NCBI GenBank assembly: GCA_034423575.1
Contig: DAOUIF010000030.1
Span: 1 to 64,000, forward strand
Origin: Bin87 sp034423575
GTDB taxonomy: Bacteria; Chloroflexota; Dehalococcoidia; Lucifugimonadales; UBA3495
DNA length: 64,000 nucleotides
Direction of reading: 5' to 3'
Of the stretch, positions 43,868 through 52,401 are shown piece after piece. Made by a program: the position numbers and the translations under genes. The notes under the pieces are model-generated. The model was not told the DNA's origin and made no database searches. It was given only the letters and a program-made list of their open reading frames with translations. Every line of letters starts with the position of its first letter. Position 1 is the first letter of the stretch.

Positions 43868-45309
43868 TAGCATTGGGCATCCAGCGCGGACGCATTGGAA
43901 CCAAGAGCGCGCACGCCGTGACTTCCCCCCTCAACGTTAACCTGCACACCGCGCCAGCCGACGCCGGCGACGGGGCGATCCTGCCGAACCTCTTGATGTT
44001 CGGCGAAGTGCTCCGCCGCCTGGGACTGGACGTGGGTTCCGGGAACATGCTGGACCTGGTGCGGGCTACCGAGTTCGTGCCCATCGGAGGCAGTCGCAAC
44101 GACTTCCGGCTCGCGGCGCGGGCGCTGCTGGTGCACCGTCGCAGCGACCTCGAGCTGTTTGACGAGGCGTTTCAGGTCTTCTGGAGGCGGCCGGCCCACG
44201 GACGGAGCATGCGAGACCTGCGCTCCATGGGCGAGGAGCGTCGATATCGCACACCCCGGGTGATGCCGCACCGCGAGGACACCTCCGACGGACCACCGGC
44301 CGACGACGATCCCGACGATGCCGGCGACCGGCAGCCCGTGGTGGACCTCCAACGATCCTTCAGCGCCCGCGAGGTCCTGAGGCAACGGGATTTCGCCGAG
44401 TACACGCCGGCCGAGGTGGCGGCCGCCCGTGTCCTTATGGCGGACCTGCAATGGGACTTGGGCAGCCGCCGCACCCGCAGGCCCACCTGGGGTGATGGTC
44501 GTGACGTCGATCTGAGGCGCACCATGCGCCGGAGCCTGTCGCACGGTGGCGAGATGCTGGACATCGCCCACCGCCGGCGCAAGACCAAGCCCCGGCCCCT
44601 GGCGCTGATCTGCGACGTCAGCGGATCCATGGAGCGTTACACCCGCATGCTGTTGCACTTCGTGCACACCGTCGCCGTCGGCGGGCAGCAGTTGGAGGCG
44701 TTCCTTTTCGCCACGCGCTTGACCCGCATCACTCGCCACCTGGAGCATCGTGGAGTTGACCGCGCGGTGTCGGAAGTGGCCCGCGCCGTGCCGGACTGGG
44801 CCGGCGGCACCCGCATCGGGGAGGCGATCAAAACGTTCAACTATCGTTGGGCGCGCCGTGTCCTGCGGGGCGGCGCAGTCGTGCTGGTCATATCCGATGG
44901 GTGGGACCGGGGAGACCCGGAATTGCTGTCCCGCGAGATGGCGCGTCTGCAACGCAGTTGCCATCGGCTGATCTGGCTCAATCCGCTATTGGGTTCCCCG
45001 GGATACGAACCGTTGACCCGGGGAATGCAGGCGGCCATGCCGTACATTGACGACTTTCTGCCGGCACACAACCTGCACAGCTTGCAGGAACTGGCGATGC
45101 ACCTCAACCGGCTGACAGCGCGGCGCGCGCCACCGACGGTTCGCCGAAGCGCAGGCTCGGCTGGCGACGATGGAAACGTTCCGGATGGCGGCACTGCCCA
45201 CGACGGCGGCGCGGCCGCCCGGTCGCGGCGGGAACTCAACCCGGCCCTGGCGCCGACGTTCCGGCATCCACTGTGGGGTCACCCTAACATACCGGGCGGA
45301 CGCGGCTAG
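43864..45309 (+). CDS. VWA-domain CoxE-like protein
   Basis: A 481-residue protein with a C-terminal von Willebrand A domain, MIDAS motif DVSGSMERYT, and later TRIGEAI and VVLVISDGWDRGDPE. The N-terminal half is the arginine-rich CoxE-type segment. CoxE helps the AAA+ ATPase CoxD mature the Mo-Cu active site of CO dehydrogenases. No CoxD or CODH genes are in the window, but the two moeA-type genes upstream make a Mo-enzyme maturation role likely. GTG 43864 overlaps the MFS stop (GTGA). It overlaps by four bases the end of the gene on the other strand. Confidence 0.92.
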   Translation: MIALGIQRGRIGTKSAHAVTSPLNVNLHTAPADAGDGAILPNLLMFGEVLRRLGLDVGSGNMLDLVRATEFVPIGGSRNDFRLAARALLVHRRSDLELFDEAFQVFWRRPAHGRSMRDLRSMGEERRYRTPRVMPHREDTSDGPPADDDPDDAGDRQPVVDLQRSFSAREVLRQRDFAEYTPAEVAAARVLMADLQWDLGSRRTRRPTWGDGRDVDLRRTMRRSLSHGGEMLDIAHRRRKTKPRPLALICDVSGSMERYTRMLLHFVHTVAVGGQQLEAFLFATRLTRITRHLEHRGVDRAVSEVARAVPDWAGGTRIGEAIKTFNYRWARRVLRGGAVVLVISDGWDRGDPELLSREMARLQRSCHRLIWLNPLLGSPGYEPLTRGMQAAMPYIDDFLPAHNLHSLQELAMHLNRLTARRAPPTVRRSAGSAGDDGNVPDGGTAHDGGAAARSRRELNPALAPTFRHPLWGHPNIPGGRG

Positions 45310-45686
45310 CCCGCTTGTCCAGGCGCGATTTCGTTGTAGAGGCTGGCGAGGGTGACGGCCAGCGCGTGGGGCCGCTCTTCGTATTCGGGGGTGGGGTACC
45401 ACTCGTAGTCGAAGCTGCGGACAACGTTGCCCTCGATGCTGGTGCGCAGGCTGGAAACGATGACGCGAAACCCCAGGGCGTGGGTCGCCTGCTCGGCCAG
45501 TTGCTCAAGCACGATGTTGGGACAATCGAAGATCACCATGAACCCGCCCTGGCGCTGCCCGTCGGTCACGCGCGCCCGGAACACCTTCCCGAACAGATCA
45601 ATGTCGATGATGGTATACCGCCGTTCCTCCGCGCCGTGGTCGGGCCAGCCGATGTATATGTCGCCGCCCTCGGTCCAGTGGTGCAT
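45306..45686 (-). CDS. hypothetical protein, convergent with the CoxE-like gene
   Basis: A 126-residue soluble protein with no recognised domain. Alternating hydrophobic strands (RRYTIIDIDLFGKVFRARV, GGFMVIFDCPNIVLEQL) and a helix-like end suggest an alpha/beta fold. Start ATG 45686 is chosen with GGAG nine bases upstream; an in-frame TTG at 45701 overlaps that site and is rejected. Unknown function. Confidence 0.8.
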   Translation of the reverse strand: MHHWTEGGDIYIGWPDHGAEERRYTIIDIDLFGKVFRARVTDGQRQGGFMVIFDCPNIVLEQLAEQATHALGFRVIVSSLRTSIEGNVVRSFDYEWYPTPEYEERPHALAVTLASLYNEIAPGQAG

Positions 45687-45988
45687 GAAAATAAGCTCCA
45701 AGTCGCGGATGCGCGAAATCCTAGCGGCAGCCGATCACCCGCGCAAGGGAGCCGCTGCAGGCAGTTGTCACGGTCTCCACCAGTCGTTCAAATATCCGAA
45801 TTTCCGGCAGGCATGGTAGATCCAGTGGAACGGTTTCGTCGTAGTAAGACCGTGTGGCTGCTCTATCGTAACCGTCGTTGGGACAATGGAAGCTGCCCCC
45901 GTAAATTACAAGTCGTAATAAATCGTTACAAAAGCAGGTGTTTAGCCTCGCGGGGGACATTCACCCGTGGTACGATGATTAGCCTAAC
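45687..45988. other. intergenic region upstream of the S49 peptidase
   Basis: About 300 bases. An extended -10 (TGGTACGAT, 45968-45976) is 13 bases before the GTG at 45989, so that mRNA would be almost leaderless. A 79-codon minus-strand frame (45721-45960) exists but has no ribosome site. Nothing else seen. Confidence 0.45.
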
Positions 45989-46978
45989 GTGGAAACACTA
46001 AGGACATTGCGCAGAGCGCTGACCAGTTGGTATTTCGCCGGGCCGGCGGCCGTGATCCTCGGCCTCGCGATCGGAGCGGTAGTATTTTTCTTCGTTGCTC
46101 CCGGCAAGCCGGCCGTTGGCGTGATCAACATCCCGTTCACCGTCATCGATGGCGGTTCAGCGTTCGTTATCGGTCGTCATCTCGATTACGCCCTGCAAGA
46201 CGACTCGATTAAGGCGGTGGTGATCGCCATTTCCAGCCCGGGCGGTGGCGCGTCCTCCAGCGAGCGCCTGTACTTCCACACCCGCCGCTTGCGCGACGAA
46301 AAACCGGTGGTCTTCGTGATGCACGGCATGGCTGCCAGTGGTGGTTACATGATGGCCATGGGAGGCAACTACATCTACGCCCAACCGACGTCCCTCGTCG
46401 GAAACGTCGGTGTCATCGGTATATCGGGTGGGACGCTGCCGCCAGTTTTGCCCGAAATCATCACCACCACCGGTCCACACAAGCTCACCGGCGGCTCCAG
46501 GCAGCATTGGATCAACTTGATTGACTTGGTCAAGGATCGGTTCGCAAAGATGGTAATGCATGAGCGCGGCGACCGTATTCGCATAACCGAGGCGCAGCTG
46601 CTCGAGGGTAACCTCTACGTAGGGCAGGATGCGGTGTCCCTGGGCTTGGTCGACGAAATCGGCGTGACTGGCGACGCTGTCGAAAAGGCGGCCGAGCTGG
46701 CCGGCATCGGCAGATACAAACTGGTCGACGTGAACGCCAAGGTCTTCGAGAAACACGGATGGCGGGCACAGCTCACCCAGGCGCCGCTGGACGCAATCCC
46801 CGCAGATGACGCAGGCACCGGGTCCGAATCGGATCGGGATGGAGTAGCGCCCGAAGACCAGTACGGGCCACCGCTGATGGGAGCTCTGGGTCAGGAACCG
46901 GTGGACCCGCTTTCGCACCTGCCGATCGATATCGGGCAGCCGAATATCTACTACCTATATGCGGGTTATGGCTACTAA
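45989..46978 (+). CDS. sppA: S49-family signal peptide peptidase-like protease
   Basis: A 329-residue membrane protease. A single transmembrane helix (about residues 15-35, GPAAVILGLAIGAVVFFFVA) is followed by a ClpP-like domain with the catalytic Ser in MHGMAASGGYMMAMG and the LVGNVGVIG strand; the likely Lys partner is in HKLTGGSRQ. The short form and one domain match SppA of Bacillus more than E. coli. The protein cleaves membrane-embedded signal peptides or membrane proteins outside or at the membrane surface. GTG 45989 follows an extended -10. It overlaps the next gene by 20 bases. Confidence 0.93.
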   Translation: METLRTLRRALTSWYFAGPAAVILGLAIGAVVFFFVAPGKPAVGVINIPFTVIDGGSAFVIGRHLDYALQDDSIKAVVIAISSPGGGASSSERLYFHTRRLRDEKPVVFVMHGMAASGGYMMAMGGNYIYAQPTSLVGNVGVIGISGGTLPPVLPEIITTTGPHKLTGGSRQHWINLIDLVKDRFAKMVMHERGDRIRITEAQLLEGNLYVGQDAVSLGLVDEIGVTGDAVEKAAELAGIGRYKLVDVNAKVFEKHGWRAQLTQAPLDAIPADDAGTGSESDRDGVAPEDQYGPPLMGALGQEPVDPLSHLPIDIGQPNIYYLYAGYGY

Positions 46979-48296
46979 ACTCGCTGGGGTGCTGATACTC
47001 CTGGTGGTCTTTGTGGGTGTGGCATTCGCCGCCACGTATCTGTTTTTCTATCGCGGCAACTACGCCGGCCCGCCCAGTGCGCACGTGGAATATGTGCCGC
47101 CACGCGCCGTCAGCGCCAACGACGGTACGCAGTGGACACCGTCGATCGGTGAGCGTTCCGGCGGCCTCGTGCTGCTCGACACTCTGCACAGTAACGGATT
47201 CTCGTCTCGAGAGATCCTGACGCTGCGCACCCGAATCGTCGCCCAGGGATACGACCTGGAGTTACTGGGCAACTTCGCCCGGTCATCTCCTACGGACCGA
47301 CGGGCCCAGTACGCCGAAAGGCTGCGCGAGGCCGACACCCTGATTGTAATTACGCCGTTGGTCTCATACTCCGCCGGCGAGGTCGACGTGATCGAGGATT
47401 TCGTGCGCAAGGGCGGCAAGTTGGTGATAGTCTCCGATGCTGGCCGGCGTGACCAGATGAACACCCTGGCTCAGCGGTTCGGGGTGCAGTTCCGTCCGGA
47501 CTACCTGTACAACCAGGTGGAAAATGAGAACAACTACCAGCACATATTCGTGAGGGATTTCCGCCCTGACGATCTGACCGCCGGTCTGGACACCATCGTG
47601 CTGTTGACTGCCGGGTCGATCACCTCATCCGGCCCCGGCCTCGCCGTCGCGGATGCGCGCACCGAGTCTGCAGTGGCCGAAAACAACGGGGATCTGTACG
47701 TCATGGCCCGCGCCGCCGAAAGGAATGTCCTGGCGATTTCAGACTTCACGTTCATGATACCGCCCAACGATTCCAAGCTGGACAACGACCGTTTGCTGTC
47801 GAACATAATCGACTTTGCCACCACCAGCGACCGCGTTTTCGATCTGGCCGACTTCCCGCACTTCTATCAAACCGGACCCGACGACGGCGTCCAGATCCTG
47901 CTGGGTCGCCCCGACCTTCTTGGAAGCGGCGCCACGCTGAAGGGTGGCCTGGAGGAATACGGCATTTCCGCCGATATCCAGGGAACCGAAGATGTGAGCC
48001 GGGACACGGTGTTCCTGGGTCTGCACGACGATGCGTTGCAGGTGAGGCAGTACCTCCAGGCGGCCGGAGTCCGGGTCGACGACATGGTGGAAATACCGTC
48101 AGGCCTGGAACTTGATCCGGCGCGTACGTCGCTCACCCTGCTGGATCGCGAAGGGGACCGGCACGTGTTGATATTGCTGGCCGACTCCCCGACGGCCCTG
48201 AACGGAGCGGTATCACGCCTGTTGAGCGGCGGGTTCAGGTCCGACCTCGTTAGCGAAGTAATCGGAGTCAGCATTTCAGCGGGAGCGAGTAAGTAG
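46959..48296 (+). CDS. membrane-anchored DUF4350-like protein
   Basis: A 445-residue protein with an N-terminal membrane anchor (LAGVLILLVVFVGVAFAATYLFF) and an extracytoplasmic domain. The segment DTLIVITPLVSYSAGEVDVIEDFVRKGGKLVIVSD is the GATase-like/DUF4350 core, and ALRIGDFTF-like VLAISDFTFMIPPNDS follows. DUF4350/GldG-type proteins are associated with ABC-type or gliding-motility-like exporters, none of which is seen here. Two ATGs (46959 and 46968) are possible starts. It lies between the S49 peptidase and the lipoprotein with only overlaps or three-base gaps, so the trio is one operon. Confidence 0.85.
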   Translation: MRVMATKLAGVLILLVVFVGVAFAATYLFFYRGNYAGPPSAHVEYVPPRAVSANDGTQWTPSIGERSGGLVLLDTLHSNGFSSREILTLRTRIVAQGYDLELLGNFARSSPTDRRAQYAERLREADTLIVITPLVSYSAGEVDVIEDFVRKGGKLVIVSDAGRRDQMNTLAQRFGVQFRPDYLYNQVENENNYQHIFVRDFRPDDLTAGLDTIVLLTAGSITSSGPGLAVADARTESAVAENNGDLYVMARAAERNVLAISDFTFMIPPNDSKLDNDRLLSNIIDFATTSDRVFDLADFPHFYQTGPDDGVQILLGRPDLLGSGATLKGGLEEYGISADIQGTEDVSRDTVFLGLHDDALQVRQYLQAAGVRVDDMVEIPSGLELDPARTSLTLLDREGDRHVLILLADSPTALNGAVSRLLSGGFRSDLVSEVIGVSISAGASK

Positions 48297-48299
48297 TTC

Positions 48300-49664
48300 A
48301 TGAAAACCATATCCAAGCGGCTGATCCTGCTCGTTCCGGCATTGGCGGTATTCGCGATGATCGCCTGCACTCCTCCGGTGGCACAGGAACCGGCTGCTGC
48401 AGCGCCAGGCACCCCTCCGGAGGCGATGGCCACCCGCGCCCCAGCCATGGAACCGCCCCCGCTCGCCGACTTCAACGAGCAGCGTCAGAGCATCGACGAA
48501 GCTTGGAACCTGGTACATGATGACTTCGACCAGTGGCGCGACGACCTGACCATGTGCCATCCCACCACGATGACCGAGGCCCTGAGCGAGTTTGCTATCG
48601 AGTTCAGCAGCGTCACCGAAGAAGCCCGGGACCTGACTCGGACCAAGACTACAGGGGAATTCACCAACAAGCTGATCACGGCTGCTGAAGATGAGGAGAC
48701 CGCTTTCCGGCAGCTCCGCGACCGCTGGCAGCCCGGAAACGTGTCGCTGTTCGAAAACGTGGAACAGCAGCGCAACTTGGCGGCCCAGGCCCAGCGCGAG
48801 GCGAAGGACATGGCGCTCGAGCTGCGCGCGGCGCTGGAAGACGCTGCGGACCCCGAAGCAATCGAGGAATTCACCAAGGCGTTTGAGGCCATCGAGCAAG
48901 AACTGGAAGATGCCCACTCCGAGTACGGCAAGCTGACCGATGGGGCGGAAGACGATGAGATCGCCGAAGTCGTCGCGGGCCTCGAAGGGCTGACCAAAAC
49001 GATCGAGGAGATCGTTGCCGCCGTTGACGAGTTGCCGTCCCTGAAGGGCGGCAAGGAAGCCGTCAGAGATTTAGAAGAGGCGGCCAAGGCCGAAGTGGAC
49101 GCTTTCGAAGCGGCCGTTGAAGCAGCCGAAGAGGCCATTGAGGCGGCCGGAGAAGACGGTGACGTCAAGCTGCCCGACTTCAAAGAGATTGATGCCAGCG
49201 TCGAGGCCAGCGAGGAAGCGGCGGACGGCCTGTCAGACGTGCTCGATGATTTGTCCGTCGAAGACACCGCAGACGCGCTGGCTGACATCACCCTCTTCGA
49301 GCTCGAGTATGATCAACTGTTACAGACGTGGGACAGGTTCCACTCTGGATACAACCGGTGGCGCGCGGACGATGGCGGATGCGACCGGCTGGAGGTACTG
49401 GAGTCGCTGACCGAGTTCAGCGCCAACGTGGACGCGGTGGGCGACAGCGTGCGCAGCCTCCCCAAGTCCGGCTACCTGGAGCCCGTCCACCGTTTGCTGG
49501 TGGAAGCGGTCGAAGGGGAGGAGCAAGCTTTCCGGAGCCTGCGCGACACCTGGCAACCGTTCACCCTCGATGCCCTGCGGGCCGTGGACCGGGCGCGCAC
49601 CATGAGCGACGACCGCCGTAGCGACGCGGACATCATCATCCTGGAGTTGGAAAACCGCTTCTGA
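48300..49664 (+). CDS. lipoprotein with a duplicated domain flanking a coiled coil
   Basis: A 454-residue predicted lipoprotein with N-terminal MKTISKRLILLVPALAVF and a lipobox ending at Cys23. Two about 115-residue repeats (about 62-178 and 332-454) share a pattern: Trp, x, acid-rich W-R-D-D/A-D, Cys, then 'LTEFS/LSEFA', 'AxExEEQAFRxLRDxWQP' and a charged LELR/LELEN end. The central section (about 180-330) is Ala/Glu rich and coiled-coil like. The repeat is not recognisable in known families. It ends the operon after the S49 and DUF4350-like genes. Confidence 0.85.
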   Translation: MKTISKRLILLVPALAVFAMIACTPPVAQEPAAAAPGTPPEAMATRAPAMEPPPLADFNEQRQSIDEAWNLVHDDFDQWRDDLTMCHPTTMTEALSEFAIEFSSVTEEARDLTRTKTTGEFTNKLITAAEDEETAFRQLRDRWQPGNVSLFENVEQQRNLAAQAQREAKDMALELRAALEDAADPEAIEEFTKAFEAIEQELEDAHSEYGKLTDGAEDDEIAEVVAGLEGLTKTIEEIVAAVDELPSLKGGKEAVRDLEEAAKAEVDAFEAAVEAAEEAIEAAGEDGDVKLPDFKEIDASVEASEEAADGLSDVLDDLSVEDTADALADITLFELEYDQLLQTWDRFHSGYNRWRADDGGCDRLEVLESLTEFSANVDAVGDSVRSLPKSGYLEPVHRLLVEAVEGEEQAFRSLRDTWQPFTLDALRAVDRARTMSDDRRSDADIIILELENRF

Positions 49665-49708
49665 GCGCGAATGCAGGCGGTTACTTCTGGTGCTGTTACG
49701 GTGCGACC

Positions 49709-50764
49709 ATGCGCTTCGGCCATTTCTTCTATCCCATGAAATTCGACGATTCCCGGGATGACGTTGCCATACGGGAATGCCTGGACGAGGCGGTGTTGGT
49801 GGAAGAGTTGGGGTATGACGCCATCTGGTTCGCGGAGCATTACTTCACCGGCGAGTGCGTGTACGGCGACCCACTGGTGTTCGCCGGCGCCGTCGCTGTG
49901 AAAACCAGCCGGGTACTGCTGGGCTTCGGCATCATTGAGCTGCCGCTGCATAACCCGGTGCGGGTCGCGATGCAAACCGCCTTGCTGGACAACCTCAGTC
50001 AGGGTCGCTTGGTGGTAGGAACTGCTAAAGGCTCCAACTACAACGCCTTCGAGTACATTGGCTTCGGCACCGATCCGGCGCTGGGGGCGGCCCAGATGGA
50101 AGAGGCCGAGGAACTGATGGTCACGGCGTGGACGCAGGATGCAGTCCACTTCCACGGCGAGCATTACCGGGTGGCGTTTCCCTCGGTGCGGCCCAGGCCC
50201 TATCAGAAACCTCACCCGCCGCTGGCGCGGGCCTGCATCAACCGCGAGTCGATAATCGAAATGGCCCGCATCGGACGGCCAATCCTGCTGCGCGGTCGCT
50301 CCACGAACAGCACGGCCGCCGACATCGCCCTTTATCGCGACACCATGGCCAAATCGGGGTTCAGCGATGAGGCCATCGAGCGCAATCTGGATCAGATCTG
50401 GGTGTGGCGCGAGATGCACGTGGCCGAGAGCGATGACCAGGCGCTGGATGAGTTCATTCCGGCCAACTACGAAGCCTTCTCGACCATCCAGGCGTACCGG
50501 GACGAATGGAACCCGAAGGAATTCCCGATGTCACGGCAGGTCCCGCCAACGCCCAAGCACGAGTACGGCAAGCACCCCGATCCGGACGCGGCGGAGAACC
50601 TCGTGGGCAGCCCGCGCCGCGTGGCCGAGCAACTGGACCAGATGCGAAGCGCCGGCATCCGTAACCTGATGCTAACCAACCGGGGACTGATGCCTCCCGA
50701 GGCAACACGCCGGTCACTGAAGCTCCTGGCGGAGCAGGTGATGCCGAAGTTCCGAGATAGTTGA
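49709..50764 (+). CDS. LLM-class flavin-dependent oxidoreductase
   Basis: A 351-residue luciferase-like monooxygenase (bacterial luciferase family) using reduced flavin and O2. The TIM barrel begins MRFGHFFYPMKF; GYDAIWFAEHYF, LPLHNPVRVAMQTALLDNLSQGRLVVGTAKG and LVGSPRRVAEQLDQM are the usual motifs. SAR202-type genomes carry many such enzymes, used against recalcitrant organics. The ribosome site is weak. It is followed by a RidA gene. Substrate unknown. Confidence 0.93.
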   Translation: MRFGHFFYPMKFDDSRDDVAIRECLDEAVLVEELGYDAIWFAEHYFTGECVYGDPLVFAGAVAVKTSRVLLGFGIIELPLHNPVRVAMQTALLDNLSQGRLVVGTAKGSNYNAFEYIGFGTDPALGAAQMEEAEELMVTAWTQDAVHFHGEHYRVAFPSVRPRPYQKPHPPLARACINRESIIEMARIGRPILLRGRSTNSTAADIALYRDTMAKSGFSDEAIERNLDQIWVWREMHVAESDDQALDEFIPANYEAFSTIQAYRDEWNPKEFPMSRQVPPTPKHEYGKHPDPDAAENLVGSPRRVAEQLDQMRSAGIRNLMLTNRGLMPPEATRRSLKLLAEQVMPKFRDS

Positions 50765-50840
50765 AGCAGGAGCCGGCCCGCCGTATCCACCCACGTTTGG
50801 GCGCACGACGGTTCTCAAATTGCGATGGGAGGCAAGCGCC

Positions 50841-51230
50841 ATGGAAAAGATCAGGAACAATCATCCGGACATCGCCCCCTCGGGTTCGTCCTTCAGCCGT
50901 ACCGTACGCACCGGCAACTGGCTGTTTATCGCCGGCTGCACGGCTCGGGGCACGGAAGCCCAGGGCCAGTCGCTCATGGAGCAAACCCGCGTAACCCTGG
51001 ACCGCATTGCCCGCATCGTCCGCGCCGAAGGCGGCCAGCCGTCGGACATCGTGAAGATCACGACCTTCGTCACCAGCATCCCGGCCTGGCGCGAGGCGCG
51101 CGAAACCCAGGAAGCATTGTGGGCCGAGTTCTTTGAGGGAGCCTATCCGGCCAACACCCTCATCGAGATCACGGGGCTGGCCGAGGCCGGCCTGGACGTG
51201 GAGATCGAGGCTGTGGCCGAGATCAGCTAA
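50841..51230 (+). CDS. RidA-family (YjgF/YER057c/UK114) protein
   Basis: A 129-residue trimeric enamine/imine deaminase-like protein. The conserved RxGxWLFIAG (VRTGNWLFIAGCTARGTE), ITTFVTSIPAWREARETQEALWAEFF and PANTLIEITGLAEAGLDVEIEAVA segments match. RidA clears reactive 2-aminoacrylate, but the catalytic Arg in the substrate pocket (usually PxRxxV in true RidA) is replaced by PANTLI, suggesting a family variant. GGGAGG precedes ATG 50841. Follows an LLM oxidoreductase by 76 bases. Confidence 0.88.
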   Translation: MEKIRNNHPDIAPSGSSFSRTVRTGNWLFIAGCTARGTEAQGQSLMEQTRVTLDRIARIVRAEGGQPSDIVKITTFVTSIPAWREARETQEALWAEFFEGAYPANTLIEITGLAEAGLDVEIEAVAEIS

Positions 51231-51250
51231 CGCAATTGCCGGTCCGCCGT

Positions 51251-51838
51251 TCAGGCCGGGCGGTGGAACTCCTCCACCTGCTGCAGGTAGTTGCGCAGCA
51301 GGTCGTGTCCCACCGTGGTCATGATCGACTCGGGGTGGAACTGCACCCCCTCCACGGGCAGTTCCTTGTGACGCACGCCCATGATGAGCCCGTTGTCTGT
51401 CCAGGCCGTCACTTCCAGGAAATCGGGCACGGTCTCTGGGTATATGACCAGGCTGTGGTAGCGAATCCCCTCGAACGGGTTGGGCAGGCCGGCGAACACG
51501 CCTTTGCCGTCGTGGTGGATCATCGAGGTCTTGCCGTGGCGGATCTCCCCGGCGCGGTCAACGGTTGCGCCGTAAGCGTCCCCAATGCACTGGTGCCCCA
51601 GGCACACGCCCAGCACCGGAAGCTTGGGGCCGAAGTGCCGGATAACGTCGTTGGATATCCCGGCCTCCCGGGGAGTGCAGGGCCCTGGGGACACCACGAT
51701 GCCCTCGGGCTGCATGGCCTCGATGTCTTCGATGGTGGTCTTGTCGTTGCGAACTACCTCAACCTCCGCGCCCAGTTCGCACAGGTACTGGTACAGGTTG
51801 TAGGTGAAGCTGTCGTAGTTGTCGATCAGCAGCAGCAT
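51251..51838 (-). CDS. trpG: anthranilate synthase component II (TrpG/PabA)
   Basis: A 195-residue class I glutamine amidotransferase supplying ammonia to TrpE (or PabB). Conserved: N-terminal LLLIDNYDSFTYNLYQYL, SPGPCTP, the nucleophile Cys in GVCLGHQ, and GVQFHPES. Its start overlaps the VOC gene stop (ATGA), so it is translationally coupled. Gene order on this strand: trpE, VOC, trpG. Confidence 0.95.
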   Translation of the reverse strand: MLLLIDNYDSFTYNLYQYLCELGAEVEVVRNDKTTIEDIEAMQPEGIVVSPGPCTPREAGISNDVIRHFGPKLPVLGVCLGHQCIGDAYGATVDRAGEIRHGKTSMIHHDGKGVFAGLPNPFEGIRYHSLVIYPETVPDFLEVTAWTDNGLIMGVRHKELPVEGVQFHPESIMTTVGHDLLRNYLQQVEEFHRPA

Positions 51839-52278
51839 CAGTACAACTCCACCAGTTCCAGCCAGTTGCCGTCCGGGTCCTGGCAGTAGGACGCCTTGCG
51901 CACCATGTTGCCGTCGTCGTCGTACATCGGCACCGGAGGCGTGGGATAGCTGAGGCCACGGCTGCGGGTGTTCTCGTAGAACGCGTCGATGTCCTCGACA
52001 TAGAATGCCAGATGCGCGGCGCGAACGTCGTTCTTGTCGAATTCGGCGTACCCGCCCTCTGGGTTCATGTACTGGATCAGCTCCAACTGGTGGCCGTCTC
52101 CCATGTCGAAGAACGCGCCCCTGATGTGGGTGTCCGGGAAGCCCAGCAGCGTGGTGGGGAACTCACCGGTGCGCTCGGTGCGCATGGTCAGGGTGAGGCC
52201 CAGTACGTCGGAGTAGAAGGCGACGGCGGCCTCCAGGTCTTTGACGATGAAGCCGGTGTGGAAGAAGGATTTGAGCAT
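51838..52278 (-). CDS. VOC-family (glyoxalase-like) metalloprotein
   Basis: A 146-residue protein of the vicinal oxygen chelate superfamily. Two beta-alpha-beta modules: FFHTGFIVKDLEAAVAFYSDVLGL with GHQLELIQY, and AAHLAFYVEDIDAFYENTRSRG with GNWLELVELY, carrying the His, Glu, His, Glu metal set. GGAG precedes ATG 52278. It sits between trpE and trpG and overlaps trpG, so it may have been captured in the trp operon; a role such as lyase, epimerase or dioxygenase is undefined. Confidence 0.92.
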   Translation of the reverse strand: MLKSFFHTGFIVKDLEAAVAFYSDVLGLTLTMRTERTGEFPTTLLGFPDTHIRGAFFDMGDGHQLELIQYMNPEGGYAEFDKNDVRAAHLAFYVEDIDAFYENTRSRGLSYPTPPVPMYDDDGNMVRKASYCQDPDGNWLELVELY

Positions 52279-52304
52279 ATTGAGTCTCCGTTTGAGATGG
52301 TGCG

Positions 52305-52395
52305 TCATTGCGAGCGCAGCGTGGCAACCTCGTTGCGGCAACCAGTCTCCCTCATGGGAACGGGATTGCCACGTCGCTGCGCTCCTCGCAATGAC
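52305..52395. repeat. 91-bp dispersed CATTGCGAG inverted-repeat element
   Basis: Full copy of the element seen at 34801: TCATTGCGAGCGCAGCGTGG at one end and its inverse (TCGCTGCGCTCCTCGCAATGA) at the other. It lies between the end of trpE (52402) and the VOC gene start (52278), within the trp transcript, where it would form a long hairpin in the mRNA. Confidence 0.75.
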
Positions 52396-52401
52396 AGTGG
52401 G

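Noticed and set aside
45721..45960. 79-codon minus-strand frame before the S49 gene
   Set aside because: No ribosome binding site and no recognisable motif; too weak to call a gene.
51838..52341. Longer VOC protein start
   Set aside because: The extra residues fall in the dispersed repeat; ATG 52278 has a GGAG at proper distance.
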